A DNA stretch of 64,000 nt from Streptomyces roseochromogenus subsp. oscitans DS 12.976 (GCF_000497445.1 NZ_CM002285.1:2363378-2427377), one strand, 5' to 3'. Shown: positions 26,097 to 34,670, counted from the first letter of the stretch. Made by a program: numbers and translations. Notes: generated by a model not told the origin, from the letters alone.

Positions 26097-26680
26097 CAGA
26101 TGGTCCCTTCGAGGTCCTCTCGCATGCGCACGCCCTCGCGCATGATCTTCCCCATGATCACTGCGGCGAGGCCGGCGAGGACGAGCACCAGCGGACCGGA
26201 GACCGTCGGCCCGGAACCCACGACCGGCGCCATGCTCCCGACGAGCCAGGACCGCGACCAGCCGACGACGAGGCCGGCCAACGGCGTGCCCACGGCAACG
26301 AACCAGCCGAGTACGGAGAGCCGTCGCGACACCGCGTCGGTGAACGGCCCCTGCGACAGGACGGCCTTGAGCAGCTGGGAGAAGAGCAGCAGCGCGAGGG
26401 AACCGAACAGCAGCCAGGGCAGTTCGCCCCCGAGGTCTGCGGCGCGCTGCCCCACGGAGGGGTTGTCCTGGCAGAGGCGCGTGGCACTGCTGGACCCCTT
26501 TACGCCCTTGCCGACCGGCAAGTTGTCCGCCAGCGAGGCATTGTGCCAGAAGTCCGTCTGCACGCAGACCGCTCCGTCGTCGAGCATATGCGTGACCGCC
26601 GTACCGATGAAGGCGAGACCGCAGAGAACCGCCAGCGCAAAGGTCACCGAGGCCAGGGTTCTTGTGAGTCGTGTGTTCAT
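26096..26680 (-). CDS. DUF2975 four-helix membrane protein
   Basis: 194 residues. Predicted membrane segments: VTFALAVLCGLAFIGTAV, LPWLLFGSLALLLFSQLL, VLGWFVAVGTPLAGLVVGW and PLVLVLAGLAAVIMGKIM. A cysteine-containing extracellular loop (AVCVQTDFWHN, RLCQDNPS) lies between helices 1 and 2. The end IMREGVRMREDLEGTI is the family hallmark (xxLxxExExTV-like). GGAAGGGG precedes ATG 26680. Role unknown; partner of the XRE regulator. Confidence 0.85.
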   Translation of the reverse strand: MNTRLTRTLASVTFALAVLCGLAFIGTAVTHMLDDGAVCVQTDFWHNASLADNLPVGKGVKGSSSATRLCQDNPSVGQRAADLGGELPWLLFGSLALLLFSQLLKAVLSQGPFTDAVSRRLSVLGWFVAVGTPLAGLVVGWSRSWLVGSMAPVVGSGPTVSGPLVLVLAGLAAVIMGKIMREGVRMREDLEGTI

Positions 26681-26692
26681 CGCACCCCTTCC

Positions 26693-26742
26693 TATCGATT
26701 TTCGATATGCCCAAGGCTAGAGGAGCATATCGATATTCGACA
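26693..26742. promoter_or_regulatory. Two palindromic operators upstream of the DUF2975-XRE pair
   Basis: TATCGATTTTCGATA (26693-26707, perfect palindrome with 3-nt centre) and TATCGATATTCGACA (26728-26742), 35 bp apart, in an AT-rich patch just before the DUF2975 start. Probable binding sites for the XRE regulator. Confidence 0.65.
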
Positions 26743-27615
26743 AGTTCACGGCCGCCGACGAGGCCCCCAGGCAGAGCCGGGGGCCGACGTCCACCCGGAA
26801 TCGGCCGATATGAGCGTTCCGGCCTCTCTGCGATCAGCCGGGTCCTGACCCTCGGTTGGATGATCTCGCTGGCGAGTCTCAGCTGACCCATCGGACACGC
26901 CTTGGAGACGGCCTGCAACGGCTCCCGAGGAACGCTGTACGGGCGGCGCGACGCCTGCCGTCTCGCCGGCGATGAGGAAGATTGCCGCGGGTGGGCACCC
27001 CCGTCGGCCGCGATCACGATGCCCACGAGGACGACGAAGGGGCCGGTCACCATCGCTGACGCGGCAGACCGGGCACCTGCCGGCTGAAGCCGTGCCTCCG
27101 GTTTCAGGCGGCCTGTGGGGGGTCGTGCTGGTGGATCACCATGTCTTCGCGGCGGCCAGGAGGTACTCCCGGACGAGCGTCACGTGAGGGTTGGTGGAGC
27201 TGCCCGGGCGTCGGACCTGCGCCGCACGCGAGGACGGCCCCGGCCGTCCGCTCGACCACGGCGTCATCACACCGCGCCTCGACCTGCTGTACCACTGGTC
27301 GGCCAGGACGCTCGCCGAGCCGCGACCGGCGGCACTGCCGGACGCCGGGATCCTGGCGTATCAACTGGCCCGCGCAAGCCGCGCAGCCCTGTCGGCCGAA
27401 GCCGTCGGTGCTGGTCCGCGCCCTGCGCAGGGGCCTGCACGCGCCGCGTCGAGGTCCTGTGACAGATCTCAGGCGTTGAGCCTCATGCCACTGCGAGTGA
27501 GCGTCTCGATCCGACTCCAGCTCCGGTCGTGAGTCAGGGCATGTCGGCGGGTCCTACCGCTGCAAGTGCGCGCCGGTAAGTCCATCCTGCCGCGGTGTCC
27601 CTTGAAGCATCGTCG
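26743..27615. other. Non-coding or decayed stretch
   Basis: About 870 bp without a gene I can support. Short open frames exist on both strands (for example + 27191-27532 with ITPRLDLLYHWSARTLAEP) but they lack ribosome sites and family resemblance. The area lies between two accessory modules and may be eroded coding DNA. Confidence 0.4.
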
Positions 27616-28785
27616 TCAGCGCCAGCGGACGGCTTGGATCCGGCGGACGGCCTCGACGATTTGTGAGGAGTCGGCGCAGACGGTCAACCGCAGGTAACCC
27701 TCGCCGCCGGGGCCGAACCCGGTAGCGGGAATGCCCAGCACTCGGGCGTCCTCGAGCAGTTTCTTGGCGAACCCCTCGCTGGTCAGGCCGTAGGGCGTGC
27801 GCACCAGGCAGTAGAAGGTGGCTTTCGGGCGGAGCACGTCGAGGCCGGCGGCCTCCAGACCGTCGCACAGCAGCCGCATCCGGTCACGGTAGGTGGCGCG
27901 CAGGCGGTCCGGATAGCCGGTGTGATCGGTCAGGGCGCGGGCAGCGGCATGCTGGATCGCGCCGAAGGTACCTGAGTCAGTCTGCGTCTTGATGGCGCGC
28001 AGGGCAGTGATGGCGGTGGAATCACCTGCGGCGAATCCGACGCGCCAGCCGGGCATGTTGTACGTCTTGGACAGGGAATGGAACTCGATGCCGCAGTCCA
28101 TCGCCCCGGGAGAAGCCAGGAAGGAGGGTGGTGGCGCGCAGTCGTAGTAGATCTCGCTGTAGGCGAGGTCCGAGGCGACGAGGATGTCATGCTCCAAGGC
28201 GAACTGGGCCAGCCGGTCGAAGAATTCGGTGGTCGCGAGGGCGGCGGTCGGGTTGTTCGGGTAGCAGACCCAGAACAGCTTCGCCCGCCGGGCCACCTCG
28301 TGCCCGATGGCGTCCAGGTCCGGCAGGAAGCCGTTGCTCTCGCACAGCGGGACACGTACGACGTCGGCGCCGCACCAGCGCGCCCAGGTCGCGTACACCG
28401 GGTATGCCGGATCGGGCACCAGCACCACGTCGCCCGGGTCGACGAGTCCCAGCGCCAGATGCGCCATCGCCTCCTTGCTGCCCAGCGTCGCCACCACCTG
28501 TGTCTCGGCATCTGCCCGGACCCCGAAGCGGCGTGCCAGGAACGCGGCGGCAGCCTCCCGCAGCTCCTGTGTGCCGTCGTACGGCGGATACCGGTGGTAC
28601 AGCGGGTCCCCAACCGCCTCACGCACCGCTGCGACGATGTGCTCCGGTGTCGGCAGATCGCAGTCGCCCACGCCCAGCACGATCGGCGCCAGCCCGTCCT
28701 GTTCCGCCAGCGCCCGCGTCCTGTCAATGAACGAGAACAGGTAGTCCTCCGTGCTGAGCAGACGCCTCGACTGACGCACCCTCAT
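27616..28785 (-). CDS. class I/II PLP aminotransferase (LL-DAP/aspartate aminotransferase-like)
   Basis: 389-residue fold-type I aminotransferase. Features: YPPYDGTQELREAAA, the substrate/PLP segment WVCYPNNPTAA, DLAYSEIYYD, the PLP lysine in FHSLSKTYNMPGWRVGFAAG, and the C-terminal GEGYLRLTV. It is closest in style to LL-diaminopimelate aminotransferases but could act on other amino acids. ATG 28785 has GGAGG only 1 nt before it; GTG 28779 has the same site at 7 nt and is equally likely. No partner genes are adjacent, so the substrate is open. Confidence 0.82.
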   Translation of the reverse strand: MRVRQSRRLLSTEDYLFSFIDRTRALAEQDGLAPIVLGVGDCDLPTPEHIVAAVREAVGDPLYHRYPPYDGTQELREAAAAFLARRFGVRADAETQVVATLGSKEAMAHLALGLVDPGDVVLVPDPAYPVYATWARWCGADVVRVPLCESNGFLPDLDAIGHEVARRAKLFWVCYPNNPTAALATTEFFDRLAQFALEHDILVASDLAYSEIYYDCAPPPSFLASPGAMDCGIEFHSLSKTYNMPGWRVGFAAGDSTAITALRAIKTQTDSGTFGAIQHAAARALTDHTGYPDRLRATYRDRMRLLCDGLEAAGLDVLRPKATFYCLVRTPYGLTSEGFAKKLLEDARVLGIPATGFGPGGEGYLRLTVCADSSQIVEAVRRIQAVRWR

Positions 28786-29079
28786 ACCTCCATGCCGGCA
28801 ACCGCCGACGCTGATCGTCCACCCGTAAACGGGCCAGCGGTACTCCCTGTTGGTCTCGGACAGCCGACGTCTCGATAGTGATGGTCGGGTGCAGGTCCTG
28901 CCCACAGCGGTGCGTCGCTTTGGGTGAGAGCCTGGAGCTTGCCGTCACGGATGGGAGACCGGGCGTACCGCAGACCTCGTATGCATGCGCCGCAGCGCTT
29001 TCGAGAACTCCACTGGCTCGCAACGAACGCCGCCTTGGTGCTGAGCAGACTGAGCCATGAGGCCCAGGACACTGGTTCG

Positions 29080-29680
29080 GGCTTGACGGGGTGGTAGAGC
29101 GTGTTGGGCCTTTTCGGCCAGAGAGTGTGGCGGAGACGCCACCGCATCGTGCCAAGGTGCTCCAGCTTTCCGTCCGGCCGGGAAAGGCTCGAATAGAACC
29201 GGTTGGTCATCCCCGGCGGTACGAACCGCCCGATACCGCCGATGTCGGCGACCTCCATTCCAACGTGGTGTCTGACCGTCGGGATCACGCACTCGCAGTG
29301 CCCGGACCAGCCTCTCAGGAGATGCTCTTCCACGGCTTGCCCGCGGTGGCGGAGAAGAAGACGGCCCAGTCACCCGTGAAGCGAACGTCATATTCGATGA
29401 GCCAGTAATCGTCGTACGGGTGGTTTCGCGCGAAGTCGAGGACTGGCAGGTGGCAGCTGCCGGGGACGATGTCCCGCGCGAGCGTTCTCGGGTACCCCGC
29501 TTTGAGGTCTTCGAAGTCGAAGGACTGGGAGCAGTGCACGAGCCTGTCCGGTGGTGCGGTCGGGGAATCGGCCAGAATCCTCACATCACCGAATACCCCG
29601 GCTTCCCTTGCCAACTTGTCGAATGCGTGGACAGTTTCGCCGTCGAAGGTGTGCGTGAGAAAGAGGATTGCCGTTCTCAT
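29080..29680 (-). pseudogene. frameshifted, internally shortened gene (glycosyltransferase-like fold suspected)
   Basis: The minus frame from ATG 29680 reads MRTAILFLTHTFDGETVHAF, then GSCHLPVLDFARNHPYDDYW and LIEYDVRFTGDW, and stops at 29315. A second minus frame (from about 29333) continues with VADIGGIGRFVPPGMTNRFY, MRWRLRHTLWPKRPNTLYHP and VKPE, which looks like the C-terminal part of the same protein. The pieces abut without the expected middle domain, so the gene carries a frameshift plus an internal deletion. I do not know its function; the LIEYDVRF pattern resembles nucleotide-sugar enzymes. Confidence 0.5.
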
Positions 29681-29914
29681 CTATCACTCGTGATTCGATC
29701 GCGGACACGAGAAGGCGCGCTATGGCGTGCCGCCAGCGACCAGATGGTGCCAGCAGAAGCGTTTCGCCACAATGGGGAGGTATCCGGTTTTGGCCATGAC
29801 GCACCGAGAGCGCTTCCGCGCGGATGCGGCATGCCAGGCGGGGGACGTCGTCCATGAGGCGCCGCGCCCCGTCTGCCCATGCCCCGGCTGCTGTCGGGAG
29901 AGCCCTGTCCCGGG

Positions 29915-30574
29915 TCACTCTCGCCGCACGGCGACGAACTGGGTGACCGCCGTGAACGCGACCAGGATCGCGGCCGCGATCGCCAGCATGCCCCCCGTGG
30001 GAGCCAGCAGCTTCGTCGCGTGGGGCGTCGTCGACATCAGGGTGAGCAGCCGATTGACCGGGGGCATGCCCTTGGCGAAGAGGGCTGCCATCACCAGCGC
30101 GACGGCGGACACCACCGCGTATCCCTGCCGTCTGAAGACCAGCCGCGAGCACAGCACGCCGATGGCGATACCCACGAACGCGCAGGTGAGCTGGGCCTCG
30201 ATGCCCAGCAGAAGATCGTCCATGGTGACGGTGTAGCGGCCCATCCACAGCGGGAAGAGCAAGCCGAAGACCATCAGCGCCAGACAGCTCAGCACAGCCG
30301 TGCCGATCGCCGCGAGCAGAACCTTCAGCGACCGGCCGCCGGACGCGACGACGACGATGGCCCGCTGTGTCGGTTCGTCCAGGCTCATCAGCGCGACGGT
30401 CAGCCATGTCGAGCAGACGAACAGCGCACCGCCGGAGGAGGCGTAGGCAGGAGGCAGGGGGCCGCTGCCGTTCACGGTCAGCACGCCCAGCAGGCCCATG
30501 AACAGGAGCAATGGGGCGACGTAACGCTGGGTGTGCAGCACGGTGGCGAACGTGTAGCGGATGAGGGCGATCAC
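29915..30574 (-). CDS. ABC-2-type transporter permease
   Basis: 219 residues with about six hydrophobic helices (for example YVAPLLLFMGLLGVLTV, VLLAAIGTAVLSCLALMVFG, GYAVVSAVALVMAALFAKG, GGMLAIAAAILVAFTAV). The GTG start (30574) overlaps the stop of the ATPase gene (GTGA), indicating one export system. Cargo unknown; no precursor peptide or biosynthetic gene is evident next to it. Confidence 0.75.
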   Translation of the reverse strand: MIALIRYTFATVLHTQRYVAPLLLFMGLLGVLTVNGSGPLPPAYASSGGALFVCSTWLTVALMSLDEPTQRAIVVVASGGRSLKVLLAAIGTAVLSCLALMVFGLLFPLWMGRYTVTMDDLLLGIEAQLTCAFVGIAIGVLCSRLVFRRQGYAVVSAVALVMAALFAKGMPPVNRLLTLMSTTPHATKLLAPTGGMLAIAAAILVAFTAVTQFVAVRRE

Positions 30575-31500
30575 TGCATGCCTCCGTTCGTGCACCGCAT
30601 GCCTTCGTTCGTGCACCGCATGCCTCCGTTCGCGGCGGCGTCCCGCGCAAGGAGGTCCGCGGCCGGCCCTTCCACCCGTTCCACGGACCAGCCGTGCTGA
30701 AGCGCGGTGAACAGCAGGGCGTCGGTGGTCTCGCGGGTCACTCTCACCCGGACCCCCGAGGCCGTGCGGCTCACCGCCAGCACGCCGTCCAGCTCCTCCC
30801 AGACGAGGTCCTGAGGCACGCGGCCGCCCAGGTACCCGGTCAGGACGACGTCGGAGGAGGGCCGGTGCCCGTCCGGCCGGGACTCCGGTGCGCGGAGCGA
30901 GACCCGGCCCTCGCTGACGCTGTAGGTGCGGGTGGCGCGGGCCCGCGTCACCGACTCGCGGTGGTCTGTGAAGATCACCGTTCCTCCGGCGCCGGCGACC
31001 TCGGTGATGATCTCGGCCAGGACGCCGTGGGCGTCGGCGTCCAGCCCCGACCACGGCTCGTCGAGGACGAGCAGCCCGGGCTCCACCAACAGGGCCTGGG
31101 CCACCGCGACCTTCTGGGCGTTGCCCTTGGACAGGCTCCGCAGCGGGGCCTGCTTGCCGCCCACCAGCGCCAGCCTGTCCAGCAGCTTGTCCGCCCGCGA
31201 CGAGGCAACCGAGGTGGTCAGCCCGCGCACGCGTCCCACATGGGTCAGGTAGGCCACCGCCGACATGCGTTCGTTGGGGGCGAATCGGTCGGGCACGTAG
31301 CCCACGACCGGTGGCCGCGCGCTCACCCGGCCGCGGGTCGGCCGGGACAGGCCCACCGCGATCCGCAACAGCGTCGACTTTCCGGAACCGTTCCCGCCTG
31401 TGAATGCCACGACCTCTCCCGCCGGGACCTCCACGTCGACGTCACTCAGGATCCAATCGCCACGGCCATAGCGCTTACTCACTGCTTGAAGTCGTAACAA
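30571..31500 (-). CDS. ABC transporter ATP-binding protein with a TTA second codon
   Basis: 309 residues. Walker A GGNGSGKSTLLR, an LSGGQ variant LSKGNAQKVAV, Walker B LLVLDEPWSGLD, switch His in FTDHRES. After ~215 residues comes an accessory domain of ~70 residues. The protein starts at TTG 31500, supported by GGAGGAG 5 nt upstream, and its second codon is TTA, so bldA tRNA would be needed for translation. It ends in a tandem heptapeptide (GMRCTNE, GMRCTNG, GMQ). It is coupled to the permease by a GTGA overlap. Confidence 0.85.
   Translation of the reverse strand: MLRLQAVSKRYGRGDWILSDVDVEVPAGEVVAFTGGNGSGKSTLLRIAVGLSRPTRGRVSARPPVVGYVPDRFAPNERMSAVAYLTHVGRVRGLTTSVASSRADKLLDRLALVGGKQAPLRSLSKGNAQKVAVAQALLVEPGLLVLDEPWSGLDADAHGVLAEIITEVAGAGGTVIFTDHRESVTRARATRTYSVSEGRVSLRAPESRPDGHRPSSDVVLTGYLGGRVPQDLVWEELDGVLAVSRTASGVRVRVTRETTDALLFTALQHGWSVERVEGPAADLLARDAAANGGMRCTNEGMRCTNGGMQ
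30581..30632. repeat. 21-bp tandem repeat at the 3' end of the ABC ATPase gene
   Basis: Unit CCTCCGTTCG + TGCACCGCATG, two full copies (30581-30601, 30602-30622) and a partial third. It encodes the repeated heptapeptide MRCTNGG/E on the minus strand immediately before the ATPase/permease junction. Confidence 0.85.
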
Positions 31501-31705
31501 GTGAGCTCCTCCGTCCGTACGCCGACCTCAGCTGCATGAAGATTGCAGGTTACGGTGCCTGAACTCGGCGAGAAACGCGGCTGATTGGCTCCGCCCGTGC
31601 CACCGTAGAAGCCGTAGAAGTGGCCGCTCGGCTCGTCTCCCCTCCCGTCGGGCGCACACTGGAAGTGGAAGGGCATGCACCATGAGCCGCACCTGGAGGT
31701 GAGCC

Positions 31706-32131
31706 ATGAGCACCCTCGAGCTACACGTCGACGTCGGGGTTCCGGTCGACAAGGCCTGGGAGACGCTGCACCGAGTGGAGAACTATCCGCGCTTCGTGGA
31801 GGGAGTGCGGGGCGCGCGTACGGAGGCGGGGGGCCGAGCGCATCTGGACGTCGAGGCGGGGGGCCGGGCCCGCGAGGTCGAGGCCGAGGTCAGCGACCGC
31901 GGCGAGCGCGTGATGGAGTGGCTCACCACGAGCGCTCCCGAGCTGACGGGTTCCTTCTCGGTCCAGCCGATCGACCAGAACCACACCCGGATCCAGGCAC
32001 GGCTGGAGTACGACCCGAGCACGGTCCGGGACGCCTTCGGCGGGCCGAAGGGCTTCGCCCAGACGAACGCGATCCAACGGCTCGTACGCAGCGATCTGGA
32101 GCACTTCAAGGAGTACGTGGAACGGGGCTGA
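31706..32131 (+). CDS. SRPBCC-fold protein (polyketide cyclase/dehydrase or Rv0910-toxin-like)
   Basis: 141 residues of the START/Bet v1-like fold: ELHVDVGVPVDKAWETLHRV, ENYPRFVEGV, VMEWLTTSAPELTGSFSV, RIQARLEYDPSTV and a C-terminal helix RSDLEHFKEYVERG. ATG 31706 is preceded by GGAGGTGAGCC. Such proteins bind hydrophobic ligands. One mycobacterial relative, Rv0910, is the toxin paired with an Rv0909-type antitoxin, and an antitoxin-like gene of that family is at 17120, though 14 kb away. Confidence 0.82.
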   Translation: MSTLELHVDVGVPVDKAWETLHRVENYPRFVEGVRGARTEAGGRAHLDVEAGGRAREVEAEVSDRGERVMEWLTTSAPELTGSFSVQPIDQNHTRIQARLEYDPSTVRDAFGGPKGFAQTNAIQRLVRSDLEHFKEYVERG

Positions 32132-32196
32132 GCGGCATAAACGCGGCAGGCTCAGCACACGGCGGGATCAACGCTGCCGAGCAGTCGGTACACCGC

Positions 32197-32475
32197 TCAG
32201 ATCTCCAGCACTGCGTCGCAATCCGGGCAGACCACGGAGGCGTACTCGGCGGGGTACCAGGGCGCTCCGGGGTCCTCGGAGGGCTTCCAGCGGGCCGTCT
32301 GCATGGCGAAGGTGTCCTTGCCGCAGAGGGTCCGCGGTCCCGCGGTGGTGCGCGACCCCGGCGCTGCGGGGGCCGCGTGCACCTTGCGGACGCGCTGTTC
32401 CGCCCCACCCGGCGGTCCCGGGGAGGAACGCGCCGCCACGGGCTTGTCGACTTCGTAGACGACGATCTCGGGCAT
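32197..32475 (-). CDS. small hypothetical protein with C-terminal CxxC
   Basis: 92 residues (MPEIVVYEVDKPVAARSS at the start, AEYASVVCPDCDAVLEI at the end). A CGKDTF and a CPDC could form a small zinc site. ATG 32475 follows GTGGAGAC; a GTG at 32496 is an alternative. It is divergent from the methyltransferase with only ~40 bp between them. Function not recognised. Confidence 0.6.
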   Translation of the reverse strand: MPEIVVYEVDKPVAARSSPGPPGGAEQRVRKVHAAPAAPGSRTTAGPRTLCGKDTFAMQTARWKPSEDPGAPWYPAEYASVVCPDCDAVLEI

Positions 32476-32516
32476 GTCTCCACGGTAGGCGGTCACGAGA
32501 CCGAACGGCGCGTGCC

Positions 32517-33233
32517 GTGAACGTCGTACCCGGTGAACCGGATGATCTCGTGCGGGCGCTCATAGCCGCCGGGGTCCGGGACGAACGGCTGCTCGCGGCC
32601 GTGCGGACGACGCCCAGGGCGGGGTTCGTCCCGGCAGGTCAGGCGGCTGCCGCCTACCGGGACGTACCCGTCGCGATCGGGCAGGGGCAGGTCACCACGC
32701 AGCCTTCGCTGTCCGCCATGATGATCGAGGGCCTGGGTCTGGGCGGATCCGAGCACGTGCTGGAGGTCGGTACGGGTCTCGGCTTCCAGACCGCGCTGCT
32801 CGCCGGGCTGGCCGCGGACGTGGTCAGCATCGAGATACGGCCGGACATAGCCCGCCAGGCACGGGTGAACCTCGCACGTCAGGGCGTGCGGAACGTGGAG
32901 CTGCGGGTCGGCGACGGCAGCGGCGGGGTGCCGGACCGTGCTCCGTACGACGCCGTTCTCGTGTCGGCCGCGTTCCCGGAGGTGCCCTCGCCGCTGGTCG
33001 CCCAGGTGAGGCCGGGCGGCCGCCTGGTGCAGCCGATCGGGCCGGGCGGGCACGAGCAGGTGGTGTGCTTCGAGCGCACCGCGTCGGGGCTGGCATGGCT
33101 GCGGGTGCTGACCCCGGCCTGCTTCGTCCGGCTGCAGGGGCGATACGGCTTTCCGTCAGACGACTTCCCGCCGGACGAAATCCCGCCAGACGATTTCCCG
33201 CCGGCCGATTTCCCGCCGGACGAGGCGGAGTGA
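32517..33233 (+). CDS. protein-L-isoaspartate O-methyltransferase-family protein
   Basis: 238-residue SAM-dependent methyltransferase of the PCMT family, which methylates isoaspartyl residues for protein repair. SAM motif HVLEVGTGLGFQTALLAGL, acidic motif VVSIEIRPDIARQA, and the PCMT N-terminal region IGQGQVTTQPSLSAMM (the usual TISAPHMHA loop is altered, so substrate recognition may differ). The last ~25 residues are a tandem DDFPP repeat. GTG 32517 starts just after the divergent small gene, with no clear ribosome site. Confidence 0.82.
   Translation: MNVVPGEPDDLVRALIAAGVRDERLLAAVRTTPRAGFVPAGQAAAAYRDVPVAIGQGQVTTQPSLSAMMIEGLGLGGSEHVLEVGTGLGFQTALLAGLAADVVSIEIRPDIARQARVNLARQGVRNVELRVGDGSGGVPDRAPYDAVLVSAAFPEVPSPLVAQVRPGGRLVQPIGPGGHEQVVCFERTASGLAWLRVLTPACFVRLQGRYGFPSDDFPPDEIPPDDFPPADFPPDEAE
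33157..33216. repeat. Four tandem 15-bp repeats at the 3' end of the methyltransferase gene
   Basis: Unit GACGATTTCCCGCCG, four copies (33157, 33172, 33187, 33202) with a few changes. It encodes DDFPP, DEIPP, DDFPP, ADFPP. Confidence 0.9.
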
Positions 33234-33266
33234 GGCGGAGTTGGGGGCGGCACGGAGTTCCGCCTC
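33232..33266. terminator. Convergent terminator between methyltransferase and phosphatase
   Basis: GAGGCGGA (33232-33239) pairs with TCCGCCTC (33259-33266) in the short gap between two convergent genes. Confidence 0.55.
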
Positions 33267-33295
33267 CTCCCGTCGGCCCGTCGGCCCGTCGCCCC

Positions 33296-34045
33296 CTATG
33301 CGTCCGCGACGCGTACGACCGCCAGCGTGATGTTGTCGGGGCCGCCCGCCGCGATCGCGGCCTTCCACAGCTCGAAAGCCGCCCGGCCGTCGTCGTGCTC
33401 CCGCATCAGCTCGTCGAGTTCATCCTGCGGCACGGGGTCGGTCAGACCGTCGGTGCAGATGAGATAGCGGTCGCCGGGAGACAGGGACTCCGCTCTCACA
33501 TGGGGGCGGACGGCGCGGTACGAGCGGCTGCCGCCCAGGCACTGGGTGACGATCGACGTGGTGCGCCGCCCGGGTTCGAGCGGAGGACTGTCGTCGACGC
33601 TCACCTGGCGCAGCCCGTCGGTGGAGGCTGCGAAGACCCGGCTGTCGCCCACGTTGAACACCAGCAGGGAGCCGGCTTGTACGACGATGCCGGCGATCGT
33701 CGTCCCCATGGCCGCCAGCTCGCCTCCCGCGTCGCCGCCGGCGGCCTCGTACACGGCGCGGTTGCAGGCGCTCAAGGCGTCGAGGACGGCATCCTCGCTG
33801 CTCAGGGCCGGTCCGAGGGACGCGATCCGGCGAGCCACCAGGGCGCTGGCCACCTCGCCGCCGGGATGCCCGCCGAGCCCGTCGGCGACGGCGACGACCA
33901 GGGGCGTGCCGATCGGGAAGACCAGGGTCTGCGGACTCTCCGTCACCGTGGCGCACAGCGTCCACGGCCCGACGACGAGGCTGTCCTCGTTCCGCTCGCG
34001 GAGCAGCCCGGGATGGCTCAGCGCGCTCACCGTCACGTACCGCAT
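33296..34045 (-). CDS. PP2C-type serine/threonine protein phosphatase
   Basis: 249-residue Mg/Mn-dependent phosphatase. Canonical motifs: RNEDS (residues 17-21), VADGLGGHPGGEVAS, AMGTTIAG, FNVGDSRVF, LICTDGLTD and GPDNITLAVV. It is a free-standing cytoplasmic catalytic domain that would oppose Ser/Thr kinases; no kinase is adjacent. ATG 34045. Confidence 0.92.
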   Translation of the reverse strand: MRYVTVSALSHPGLLRERNEDSLVVGPWTLCATVTESPQTLVFPIGTPLVVAVADGLGGHPGGEVASALVARRIASLGPALSSEDAVLDALSACNRAVYEAAGGDAGGELAAMGTTIAGIVVQAGSLLVFNVGDSRVFAASTDGLRQVSVDDSPPLEPGRRTTSIVTQCLGGSRSYRAVRPHVRAESLSPGDRYLICTDGLTDPVPQDELDELMREHDDGRAAFELWKAAIAAGGPDNITLAVVRVADA

Positions 34046-34207
34046 GGAACGCCACCGCCTTCCCGTACGGGCCCGAGCAGTCGGTCGGCTAGCTGCGCAG
34101 GTCCACGGTGGGGCACCGTTCGCTGCCGTTGGTCATGGTTCAAGCGTAGGCGCCCGTCGGGAGAAACCCGCTGGAGACGCCGGCTCCGCTGCGCCTATGG
34201 TCGGGCA

Positions 34208-34567
34208 ATGAGTACTCGCACTTTCCGGATCACCGTCCGCGGCACCTTCGACAACCTCACCGACGCTCAACGGGCCGCGCTGCTGGCCGAGGCCGCCGAA
34301 CACGACGTGCTGCGCTCCGCGTTCACGCCCGAGGGCACCCTCACCTACGACATCGCCGCCCGGCCGGCCTTCGTCTTCCGTTTCTCCGACACCGGTGCGG
34401 AAGAGGAGGACATCCTGGAGGCGACCGAGCGGGCCGAGGCGGCGGCGCAGGCCTGGCTCACCGAGCGCGGCTACGGCTTCAAGAACCTCCGCTCCACCGC
34501 CGAGGACCTCTCCCAGGCGCCGATGGGCAAGCGGCAGCGACGCGCGGCACGCTCCATCGGCTCATGA
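34208..34567 (+). CDS. DUF6204-like hypothetical protein
   Basis: 119 residues: TFRITVRGTFDNLTDAQRAA, FTPEGTLTYDIAARPAFVFR, then an acidic helix (EEEDILEATERAEAAAQAWL) and a basic tail (GKRQRRAARSIGS). I recall this as a conserved Streptomyces family without known function. ATG 34208 has no good ribosome site. Confidence 0.7.
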   Translation: MSTRTFRITVRGTFDNLTDAQRAALLAEAAEHDVLRSAFTPEGTLTYDIAARPAFVFRFSDTGAEEEDILEATERAEAAAQAWLTERGYGFKNLRSTAEDLSQAPMGKRQRRAARSIGS

Positions 34568-34616
34568 AGCGAGGCGTTCCGACAGCGGATAAACTTGCGC
34601 ACTCAAGGAGAGAGCA

Positions 34617-34670
34617 ATGAGTGACCGAGTGGCACGCCCGGGGCGGGAGGTGAGCGGCGGCGATGAGTGA
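34617..34670 (+). CDS. 17-codon upstream ORF overlapping the marR start
   Basis: AAGGAGAGAGCA directly precedes ATG 34617. The frame reads MSDRVARPGREVSGGDE and its TGA (34668-34670) lies inside the first codons of the MarR gene. Both ORFs begin ATGAGTGAC. MarR itself has only a weakly placed GGAGG 12 nt before its ATG, so its translation may depend on this leader. Confidence 0.5.
   Translation: MSDRVARPGREVSGGDE

Noticed and set aside
27104..27532. Several overlapping short frames on both strands
   Set aside because: None has a ribosome site, a recognisable domain or consistent codon bias; treated as non-coding.
31479..31676. 65-codon minus frame overlapping the ABC ATPase start
   Set aside because: No ribosome site, no hydrophobic or peptide-like features, and the overlap is explained by the ATPase start.
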